A stretch of DNA of 64,000 nucleotides from Aegilops tauschii subsp. strangulata (lineage: Eukaryota > Streptophyta > Magnoliopsida > Poales > Poaceae), in NCBI RefSeq assembly GCF_002575655.3, contig NC_053038.3:206133730-206197729 (forward strand), in the 5' to 3' direction. The notes beneath the pieces are model-generated. The model did no database searches. It saw only the letters and a program-made list of their open reading frames with translations, and was not told the DNA's origin. This document shows positions 55,641-64,000 of the stretch, one piece after another. The stretch's first letter is position 1, and each line of letters begins with the position of its first letter. The position numbers and the translations under genes are program-made.

Positions 55641-57605
55641 TAAACTCACTCCAGTACGTATGAACAGAACATGTGCCATATGGTTTGCAAATAGCACATG
55701 GTTCATTAAGGAAATCCGTGTGCCTACCAAACCATGGCCTATGACCCCTATTGCGTGTGATGTTAGCCGTGTGTTCTGAATGGCCATACCCCAAACCCCA
55801 TGAATTGTACGTCTGCACCATTGGATGCTCCCAGATCGAATGGTAATACTCATCCCTTTCATCACCACATGCAGTTGCGGTTAGGATTTGTTTTATATGC
55901 ACAAAATGCATGGTAAATGCAAAAATGCCTTAAATATAGCAAACGAGCCCTTAATGTGCCAGAAAATCAAACCTACGGTATAAAGGTGATTGCGTATTGC
56001 GGAAACTTTTCTGAGGCAAAACGATTAAGTACCCGGCGACTGGAGTTCGAATTGCCACGTCTCCTTTTGGAAACTATGATCCTTCTTGTGTGATGCTCCG
56101 GTTTCCAAGGAGCGATCATCAAAACTTGTGCCAAACTTTACCAAATATCCACTTGGTCTTGAGAGCACGCCACGGTGACACACCGATTTTTGTGATTTTC
56201 AGACTCTATCTGCATTTCCTGTAATTATAATACCAAAAATACCTACGCCGGTGGCCGCACCTCGCAGCTAAAATGTTTGAAAATTCTTCTCATTCCTTGG
56301 ACAATGAATGAAAACACGCAAGCCAACACACAAATGATTTTTTAGACCTTCTTTGCCAACACCCACATGTAGTTGCGGTTGCAATTTGATTTATATGCAC
56401 CAAATGCACGGTAAATTCAAAGATGGATTAAATATAGTAAATGAACCTGGAAATGCGCCAGAAAATTAAAACCTATGGCATATTGGTGATTGCGTACCAT
56501 GGAAAAATATCGAGGCGAAACGATGAAGTCACCGACGATTGGAGTCCGAATTGTCATGTCTCCTTTTGAAAACTATGGTCCTTCATGTGAGATGCTCTCA
56601 CTTCCAAGGAGCGATCATCATAACTTGTGCCAAACTTTACCAAAAATTTCCATTGGGTCTTGAGATCGTGCCACGGTGACACACTGATTTTCGTGATTTT
56701 TGAAGTCCATACGCATTTCCTGTAATTAAATTACCAACAAGCTCTATGCTGTTGGCCGCATCTCGCGGCCGAAATGTTTGAAAATTCTTCCTATTTCTAG
56801 GACAATAAATGAAAACTCGCAAAGCGACACACAAATGATTTTCACACCTTCTTTGCTAACACCCACATGTAGTTGCCGTATGGTTTTGATATATATGCAC
56901 TAAATGCGTGGTAAATGCAAACAACTGGCTTAAATATAGCAAACAAGGCCTCAAATGCACCAGAAAATCAAACCTAGGGTATAATGGTGATTGCTTACCA
57001 GGGAATTTTTTTGAGGCGAAACGATGAACTCACGTCTTCATTCAAACGAACTTATGTTGTTCCTTGATGTAAATGTTTGCAAATAGCACACGATTCATTA
57101 ATGAAAGTTGTGTGCCTACCAAACCGTGACCGATGACCCCTACTGCACGCGAAGTGAGTCGTGTGTTCTGATTGGCCAAAAACCAAACCCCACGGATCGT
57201 ATGTTTGCACTGTTGGATGCTCCCAGATCGAACGGCAATCCTCATCCCTTTCATCACCACATGCAATTGCGGTTAGGATTTGATTTATATGCATAAAATG
57301 CACGTTATGCAAATAAATGACTTAAATATAGCAAATGAGACCTAAAATGCTCAAGAAAATCAAACCTTGGGTATGGTGATTGCGTACTGTGCAATTTTCC
57401 TTTAGGAGAAACGATGAAGTCACCATCAACTGGAGTTTGAATTGCCACATCTCCTTTTGCAAACCATGATCATTCTTGTAAGATGCTCCAGTTTCCAAGG
57501 AGCGATCATCAAAACTTGTGCCAAACTTTACCAAAAAAATTCCATGGGGTCTTGAGAGCATGCCATGATGACACATTGATTTTTGTGATTTTTGGACTCT
57601 ATCTG
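55640..57605. repeat. CACTA subterminal repeat array
   Basis: A CACATG(C/T)A(G/A)TTG motif marks units at 55865, 56364, 56864 and 57258 (spacing 499, 500 and 394). Each unit carries CCAAGGAGCGATCATC..AACTTGTGCCAAACTTTACC and GTCTTGAGA..CGTGCC(A)CGGTGACAC blocks where complete. A GATGCTCCCAGATCGAA block occurs at about 55824 and 57219 only. Subterminal repeats of this kind are the transposase binding region in En/Spm. Confidence 0.8.
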
Positions 57606-58490
57606 TGATGAGGACATGACTACCTTGGATACGACCAAAAATATTGCATACATGCATATTTGTGAGGTGTATGGGACATTTGTACAATCCACATATGAAG
57701 ATAAGGGAAATCAAGAAGTTTAGGTGTTGTTCAAAAAGTCCTCTCACGTCACTTTTGGGCCAAGAGAAGATAGAGTCCAAGTCTCTCACGTTCTGGACTC
57801 AGATTCGGACTACACAGACACACCTGACTCAAAATGCCAAGAACTCTTTCATTTGAACTCCAAATTGGGTAATTCTTTTTTTGTTGGAAAGTAGATTTCG
57901 TGCAATTTTAAACCCAATTGGATTCACCTTCAAACTCGTCCGGAGCGTTGAGATGTCAATGAAACAATCTGATGTTGTAGCAGAATCCGAGTCAAACTAC
58001 AAGTCCAAAGGTGCTGCATCACCTCCACTTGGGCCCATGAGTCTTGTATGACCTAGGGTTAGTTTTAGGCTGACTTGGGACGTCCTCCCACCTCCTAGGC
58101 CGCCACCCCTTACTCCTATATAAGTAGATTCATCTAGTAGCTTTTTTCTTCGGATTCGTTTAGTTAAAAGTTAGCCAACGCAACTTCGTGTACTTCGTTT
58201 GTGTCCAACGACCAGACCAAGGCCGCTTTCGGATCCCCACCATTATCAATACTTCATCCATATTCGCGATATTCAGATTGCTTTATCATATTCTTATTTG
58301 TTCTTTGATTTCTTGCAGGAATAGACCTTCGTGGTCAGGTTGATCGGGCATGGTCAATAACCTCCCATTGTTGGTTTAACAATTGCTAAGGCACAACGTC
58401 GTGCACGTTTCTAGTCAGATCATCAAAGTCATCTCCACCAAATCAATAGTTTCATCTCATCGAAAGATCGGGACACCCTCGCCTCTATCA
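57606..58490 (+). repeat. E10 5' LTR
   Basis: 885 bp, TG...CA. A TATA box CTATATAAG lies at 58116-58124. The blocks GACCAGACCAAG, CGTGGTCAGGTTGATCG and GGACACCC are shared with the E9 LTR on the opposite strand. Confidence 0.82.
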
Positions 58491-58492
58491 AG

Positions 58493-58509
58493 TGATATCA
58501 GTTTTCAGG
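58493..58509 (+). other. E10 primer binding site, mutated
   Basis: TGATATCAG in place of TGGTATCAG, two bases after the LTR. It is probably a tRNA-Met site with a G to A change. Confidence 0.55.
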
Positions 58510-59394
58510 TTGCTCGGTGAGAATTTCCAGTTTTCGCTAGATTAGATTTATTTTCTTACCTATTGTCCAAGAAAAAGCCCCCAAAAAAGTTAGATATGTT
58601 TGTCCTTTGTCCAAGCCAGTCTGAGCCTTTGCAATTCTCTTTTCATTGTTCGCATTATTGAATTATCGGTTCCATCTCGTCTCGAGTTGCTGGTCTTAGT
58701 GTCTAGTTCCTTTAGATTTTCGAGTTCTGTTCATATTAGTCACGCCACTATTGCATCATTATCTCTTCCGCTATCCACGACCCCATCCATCAATTTCCAC
58801 CATGTGCTACCCACCGTTCATTGTCGTAATCATAGTTGAGGTCATTCGCATCTTCTCTTAATCCAATCTACGTCTTATCTTGTTTGTTTTAAAAAAGAAA
58901 AAGATAAAAGGTAAGAAAAGTGTGACAAAAGAGAGAAAAAAGACAGAGAGAAAAGAAAAAAAGGTGCAAAAAAAAGTGAAAATAAAAAGAGAGAGATTCA
59001 GAGAGTGCTCGTCCCTTGTTTACGTGCAGCGCCGTGATTTTGTTAGTGCTCTAGGCTCGTGTCTCTAGCGCGATCTAGCCTAGGACTAGTATAGTACCGT
59101 CATTGAGCGTTTATTCAACATTGCATCTGTGAATTGACTACTGCTTTTTCTACCATATATTTAAGCCTTCCAAGCTCTATATATCTCTACACCGTGTATA
59201 CACACATTCACCTAGCAATCGCTTTACTCAATCTTCGGAGTTATTCGACACCACTGGTTCCCGGTCACCACCTACTGCATGGTAAGAACTTGTAAGACAT
59301 TAATATTTCCTATAATGTGAGCGTTTTACCACCACATCCTAGTAGTTCAAAAGAACATTATTTTCGAATTATGTTTCTTGATTTCTACTAACTA
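58510..59394 (+). other. E10 leader
   Basis: 885 bases without a supported gene. A purine-rich GA/AAG stretch (58890-59000) follows a pyrimidine-rich part. Short open frames here show no domain. Confidence 0.5.
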
Positions 59395-60316
59395 TGGCAG
59401 TTTCCGGAGTTGTTAGTTCTTGGGCATCATCGATCATGGGAGACTTGCAACCACCCAAGAAAACACAACAACCATCATGAGAGGACAATGACATGAGAAT
59501 GCGCATAATCAGGTTAATGTTTCCATGCCACCTTTTAATGGTTGTTTTAGGCCTGATTTATATATTGAATGGTAGTATGAAATAAATGCTATATTTGCTT
59601 CCCATAATTTTGATGAGCGTGGAAATTTTCAAACTGCAATTAGTAGTTTCAGTAGCTTTAATTTAGTTTGGTGGAGTGAGTATTGTCGGTTAAACCCTGA
59701 TTTTATACCTACTACTTGGGCTGATTTAAAACTTGTCATGAGAGATAGATTCGTTGATGTTTATTATACTCGTGGCATCATTAGAAAATTACAACATTTA
59801 AAACAAGGCACTGACACCGTAACAAAATATTATGATGATTCACAAACTACTTTGTTGCACTCATTTTTAGAAGAAAGTGAAGAAGATTTTATGGATAGAT
59901 TTTGGGGAGGATTAAATCATGATATTCAAGGGATACTAATTCATGAAGAGTGTTATCCTATGGACCATTTGTTTCGTCTTGCTTGCAAAGACGAACAGGA
60001 AATAAAACGATGTGTTGCCCACAAGGAGAACAAACGCATGGTGCACAGTCCAAGAGTTGATACAGTTGTTCCTTCAACTGTTAGGCATACTATGACAACC
60101 ACATCTGTCGTTTTGAGGACTACATCACCTCCACCATGTGACACATTATCATCTGAGTTGGTCATAAAAGGTAACGAGAAAGGTACTGATCTTCCACCTC
60201 CACATGAGTACGATGAATGCCTTGTCAATTTGAATGCACCTTGTGATGACCTACCCACTACTTTGATCACACCACCTATTTTAGAGGATTATGTTGATGA
60301 TATGACTTCGTCTTGA
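59395..60316 (+). pseudogene. E10 gag (5' two thirds)
   Basis: PDLYIEW followed by a stop, FASHNFDERGNFQTAISSFS, LVWWSEYCRLNPDFIPTTW, then ATG 59738 MRDRFVDVYYTRGIIRKLQ and DTVTKYYDDSQTTL, the retrotransposon gag domain (PF03732-like). The open frame ends at a TGA (60314-60316) that belongs to the CACTA repeat, so the protein is truncated by the junction before any zinc knuckle. Confidence 0.78.
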
Positions 60317-60720
60317 GATCGTGCCATGGTGACACATCAATTTTCATGATTTTTGAAGTCCATCTGCATTTCCTATAATTAAATTTCCAACAAGCCCTAC
60401 ACTAGTGGACACATCTCGTGGCTGAAATGTTTGAAATTCTTCCCATTTCAGGAAAATGAATGAAAACTCGCATAGCAACACACACATGATTTTTACACCT
60501 TCTTTGCTAACACCCACATGTAGTTGTAGTAGGGTTTTGGTATATATGAACTAAATGCATGGCAAATGAAAAAAATGGCTTAAATATAGCAAACGATACC
60601 TGAAATGTGCCAGAAAATCAAGCCTAGGGTATAATGGTGATTGCTTACCGTGGAAATTTGTTTTGAGGCGAAATGATCGACTGACGTCTTCATTTCAAAC
60701 GAAATTATGATGTTTGTGCA
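60313..60720. repeat. CACTA subterminal repeat, last unit
   Basis: GTCTTGAGATCGTGCC restarts the repeat, with the CACATGTAGTTG motif at 60515 and CTTCATTTCAAACGAA at about 60687 (compare 57038). It overlaps the sequence already present before E10 by about 60 bases, so the right flank of E10 is a different unit. Confidence 0.75.
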
Positions 60721-61143
60721 CACGGGCACGTAGAGGCAACCGTTTGCATAGGCCTTTCCGCGCAGCGACCGTCGCTCCTTTTTTCACTTTTAACACTGAA
60801 GCCGCCGCCATCCCCCCACCGCCCGCCCCTGTTTCACTCAGTAGTCCATATATTCTACCCAAACTCCATCGCCAACTCCCCCTCCCCCAGATCCACACCA
60901 GAACCATTTCTGGAGCCGGCATGCTCACCCGGCCTTGTGCCCGCTCTTCGGCGTCAACCCTACCTTCACCGTCATTCCCAACACGCGGCCGCCCGCACCT
61001 CGCCGTCTTCGTTTGCTTGCCAGCTACCCTCGAGCACATCGATCATGTAACCCTCGCTTCTCCTGTCGGGTTCGCACAAAAAACTGTCAGTTCCTCGCGA
61101 TCCATATTCCTATTTGGTTCGGTATGTTCCCAAATTGGCTATA
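60721..61143. other. GC-rich unassigned DNA between CACTA and E9
   Basis: About 420 bases, rich in CCGCC and pyrimidine runs, unlike both neighbours. Open frames on both strands have no domain. It could be a captured gene 5' end or low-copy host DNA in which E9 sits. CTATA (61139-61143) is the expected E9 target site. Confidence 0.35.
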
Positions 61144-62081
61144 TGATAGAGGCACGGGTGTCCCGTCTTTCGATGAGATGGTGGCTATCGTTTTTGTTTG
61201 AGTAGACTTTGACAATCCGACTATGAACGTGTGAGGACATCGCGCCTTAGCAACCGCTAAACCAACTCCAAGAGGTTATTGACCACGCCGGAGCACGATC
61301 AACCTGACCACGAGGGTTTGTTTCCTGCACGCAAACGAAGAACAAGCAAGAAACTGAAATTGTAATCTGGATATTGCAAATATAAGAGGAAAGCTTTATT
61401 AATGAAGGTTTGGTTCTGTGACGTCTTGGTCTGGTCGTTGAACACAAACAAAGTACGCGAAGTTGCAGCTATGGCGAACTTTTGGTCTAAACAAAACCCA
61501 AAGTCTAAACGGTGCCTTAAGGGCTGTATTTGTAGGGGTAAAGAGAGGGGATTTCACCCCCCTGGCAAGGTGGGACTAAACACCTCCTGAGTCGTTTCCC
61601 CTACAATACGGACTCTAAAAATAGCCTATATGTAGTATAAAAAATAGGCTATATGTAGTATTTTGAAATTACATGGGCCTGGCCAAAAATAAGGTGGTGC
61701 AACACCTATATTAAGTTATGGATGAAATCTATGACAGGGCATCTTGTATATTTCGTCCATGCACTTTTACGTCATCATGGTGTCTCCAAAATGCTGAAAA
61801 CTCCACCAGAAACTCCATTCTTGTTCCCGTTGCACATGCCATCGTCTCCATGCTTGCTCATACTCCAATGTCCATCCTCCTTGTCCATGCTAGGACCTTC
61901 ATTTGAAAGCAAAACAAATGTATCCAATTTAGGCAGTATCATATTCTAATGAACATTAGAATCATTACCAAGAAACGAAAGTACTTGGTAATTTAATTGG
62001 CATGCGCGAGCTCTAGTAATTGGTCCCATGTATGTAATAGTAGGGGTTCTGGGTGTAACTGTGGAAGTGATGTCCTCATCA
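61144..62081 (-). repeat. E9 3' LTR, overlapping the end of pol
   Basis: On the minus strand it starts TGATGAGGACATCAC at 62081 and ends GCCTCTATCA at 61144 (938 bp), bracketed by the same sequences as the E10 LTR. The last part of pol (62081 to 61946) lies within it. Confidence 0.8.
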
Positions 62082-62266
62082 TCCACCCCATCTTGAAGTG
62101 AAGTCGTCCTCAATGGAAGCTCATCTTCCTCACTCAAGTAAGGCTTCAAATCTGCAATGTTAAAAGTGGGACTAACCCCAAAATCTACAGGTGACTCAAG
62201 TTTATATGCATTATCATTTATTTGCTCTAACACCTTAAAAGGACCATGAGCACGTGGCACTAGCTT
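61946..62266 (-). pseudogene. E9 integrase C-terminus with GPITRARA motif
   Basis: The frame begins PRAHGPFKVLEQINDNAYKL and passes FNIADLKPYLSEEDELP to TYMGPITRARACQLNYQVLS, then a stop at 61946. The GPxTRARA segment is typical of CRM and some related elements; CRM group members carry a CR motif here in place of a chromodomain. About 45 codons are encoded by the 3' LTR. A TAA at about 62264 separates it from the upstream part. Confidence 0.78.
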
Positions 62267-63150
62267 TTATTTGCGCAAATCAGGAAACCTATCCTTACGC
62301 AAGTGTAACCAAACAAGATCTCCAGATGCAAAGACAACACACTTTCTACCCTTATCTCCAGCAAGTTCATATGTAGCATTCATACGCTCAATGTTTTCCT
62401 TAGTTAACTCATGCATTTTTAAGATCAATTCAACACGTTGTTTAGCATCAAAATTAACCTTCTCCGAAGATGGAAGAGGCAACAAATCAATAGGTGCATG
62501 AGGTAGGAAACCATACACAACTTCTAAAGGGCACATCTTAGTAGTAGAATACAGCGATCGATTATAAGCAAATTCAATATGAGGCAAGCATTCTTCCCAC
62601 ATTTTCAAGTTATTCTTCAAAACAGCCCTAAGCATAGTAGACAATGTTCTACTGACTACTTTAGTTTGTCCATCAGTTTGGGGGTGACATGTAGTACTAA
62701 GAAGCAATTTAGTCCCCAACTTAGCCCATAAACATCTCCAAAAGTGGCTAAGAAACTTAGGTCACGATCTGAAACAATAGTATTTGGCACACCATGCGAG
62801 CGAATAATTTCATGAAAGAAAAAATCAGCAACATTAGCAACATCATCGCTTTTATGACATGGTATAAAGTGTGCCATTTTTGAAAATCTATCCATGACAA
62901 CAAATATACTATCCCTCCCCTTCTTTGTTCGAGGTAAACCTAAAACAAAGTCCATAGATATATCCTCCCAAGGAACACTAGGTACAGGAAAAGGCATATA
63001 TAAACCATGATGATTGAGTCGTGACTTAGCTTTTTGACATGTAGTACAGCGAGCACCAAAATGCTCAACATCCCGTCTCATCTTTAGCCAAAAGAAATGT
63101 GTAGCAAGTACGCCCTCCGTCTTCTTCACGCCAAAGTGTCCCATTAATCC
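62267..63150 (-). pseudogene. E9 integrase
   Basis: [19 protein letters not shown] and [10 protein letters not shown] (zinc-binding region), [33 protein letters not shown], then after a frame change near 62700 [20 protein letters not shown]. In the last motif the usual catalytic Glu is Lys, so the DDE triad is broken. FPDLRK ends this part. Confidence 0.85.
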
Positions 63151-64000
63151 TCCTCCATGCGCCTCCTGCGAATGGAGCTAGCTGGAATGCATAGCTTGCT
63201 AGCACGAAACACATGTCCATTGTTAACGACAAACTTGTTCCATGTTCTTCCTTCTTTATAGTTCTGCATTACATCTCTAACATCAGCATCATGCACATAT
63301 TGATCTTTTATGGTCTCCAGACCAAATATTCTAATGTCAAGTTGTGAAAGCATAGTATAGCGATGAGACAATGCATCAGCAATAACATTTTCTTTGCCCT
63401 TCTTGTGTATAATGACATAAGGGAAAGTCTCAATGAATTCAACCCATTTAGCATGTCTATGATTCAGTTTAGCTTGACTTCCAATATGTTTCAAAGATTC
63501 ATGATCATAATGTATAACAAATTCTTTGGGCCATAAATAATGTTGCCATGTTTCTGAAGTCCGAACAAGAGCATATAATTCTTTATCATAAGTAGAATAA
63601 TTCAGACTAGGCCCACTCATTTTTTTAGAAAAGTATGCAACATGTTTGCCATCTTGTAATAACACACCACCTAATCCAATTCCACTAGCATCACAGTCAA
63701 GCTCAAAAGTCTTACCAAAATCAAGAAGTTTGAGTAATGGAGCATGTGTCAACTTATCTTTCAATACTGTGAAGGCTTCTTCCTGTGCGGTACCCCAAAC
63801 AAAAGGCACATCCTTCTTTCTAAGGTCATTGAGAGGTGCAGCAATGGTGCTGAAATCTCTCACAAAACATCTATAGAAACCAGCGAGGCAAAGGAAACTC
63901 CTCACTTGTGTGACCGTTTTGGGCTGCGGCTAACTCTCAATAGCTTCAATCTTGGCTTTTATCAACTTCAATTCCCTGTGGAGTAACAACATAGCCAAGA
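63144..64000 (-). pseudogene. E9 end of RT and RNase H
   Basis: From the window edge: a stop near 63931, VRSFLCLAGFYRCFVRDFST, DVPFVWGTAQEEAFTVLKD, then RNase H FELDCDASGIGLGGVLLQDG, YSTYDKELYALVRTSETWQH, YDHESLKHIGS and KKGKENVIADALSHRY. A stop and frameshift near 63145 separate it from integrase. The catalytic RT core is outside the window. Confidence 0.87.

Larger units (their letters stand above)
57606..60312 (+). mobile_element. E10: CRM-like centromeric-type Gypsy, 5' LTR and gag only
   Basis: LTR 57606-58490, primer site, leader and gag, cut at about 60312 where CACTA repeat DNA resumes. The LTR shares its start (TGATGAGGACAT), its end (GCCTCTATCA) and internal blocks with the E9 LTR, whose pol is CRM-like. 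It may correspond to the Cereba/CRW family of Triticeae centromeres (from memory). Confidence 0.78.
54069..60720 (+). mobile_element. CACTA (En/Spm-type) transposon remnant
   Basis: Transposase C-terminal domains (54090-55451) are followed by an array of about 500-bp subterminal repeats (55640-57605 and 60313-60720), the layout of grass CACTA elements. E8 lies at its left and E10 inside its repeats. Terminal inverted repeats starting CACTA are not seen, so both ends are missing or degenerate. Confidence 0.8.
61144..64000 (-). mobile_element. E9: CRM-like Gypsy element, minus strand, runs off the window
   Basis: A 3' LTR (61144-62081) and pol from the RT end through integrase are read leftward. 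Motifs resemble the CRM clade and a terminal GPITRARA segment replaces a chromodomain. The 5' part is beyond 64000. Confidence 0.85.

Noticed and set aside
55640..57605. CRISPR-like array
   Set aside because: Repeats are long, diverged and 400-500 bases apart in a plant transposon, with no short identical repeats and unique spacers.
60714..61205. 163-codon frame as a host protein
   Set aside because: No recognisable domain, and it runs into the E9 LTR, so it is not a natural gene.

Overview
The window looks like intergenic DNA from a large-genome grass, most likely Triticeae (wheat, Aegilops or barley type). I see no host gene I can support. Almost every base belongs to nested, decayed transposable elements: Ty3/Gypsy LTR retrotransposons of three lineages (chromoviruses with tRNA-Met primer sites, Tat-type elements with a second RNase H, and CRM-type centromeric-like elements), one non-autonomous LTR element and a CACTA DNA transposon. 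Family names from wheat repeat collections are from memory and unchecked.

Layout, left to right. E1 (1-9425, left end outside the window) is an old chromovirus-like element with a 4.2 kb LTR and a wrecked pol. E3 (9426-14486, resuming 24565 to about 26100) is a Tat element whose gag-pol is readable in one frame. E4 (14487-24559) is a complete Tat-lineage element inserted into E3 between the second RNase H and integrase, with a perfect ATGCC target duplication; it carries an antisense intron-containing gene between integrase and 3' LTR. E5 (26101-30405, minus strand) is a non-autonomous LTR element whose two flanks come from different host elements. A rearranged Tat fragment, E6a (30406 to about 32700), has integrase fused in frame to gag. 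E6 (LTR end at 33596, to 38688, resuming 52165 to about 52443) is another Tat copy. E7 (38689-52164) is the youngest-looking large element: a complete chromovirus with 3.8 kb LTRs and a perfect CCACA target duplication inside E6 integrase. It has an intact extra ORF before gag and a chromodomain at the end of pol.

The right end holds unclassified repeat DNA (52444-53275), a minus-strand Tat 5' end (E8, 53276-54068), a CACTA transposase remnant (54069-55451) with about 500-bp subterminal repeats to about 60720, a plus-strand CRM-like 5' LTR plus gag inserted in those repeats (E10, 57606-60312), a short GC-rich unassigned stretch (60721-61143), and a minus-strand CRM-like element running off the window (E9, 61144-64000).

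Most striking observations: (1) an intact 252-residue ORF of unknown function between primer site and gag of E7, while its pol carries four stops; (2) acidic, tyrosine-rich, splice-site-flanked exon-like blocks in the E7 LTR whose phases match; (3) an antisense spliced gene with its own TATA box in E4; (4) an amber codon at the same gag-PR/RT boundary in E3 and E6; (5) LTR blocks (palindrome, TTGAC boxes, TTCGAA block) shared by E1 and E7; (6) pol coding sequence that runs into the 3' LTR of E9.
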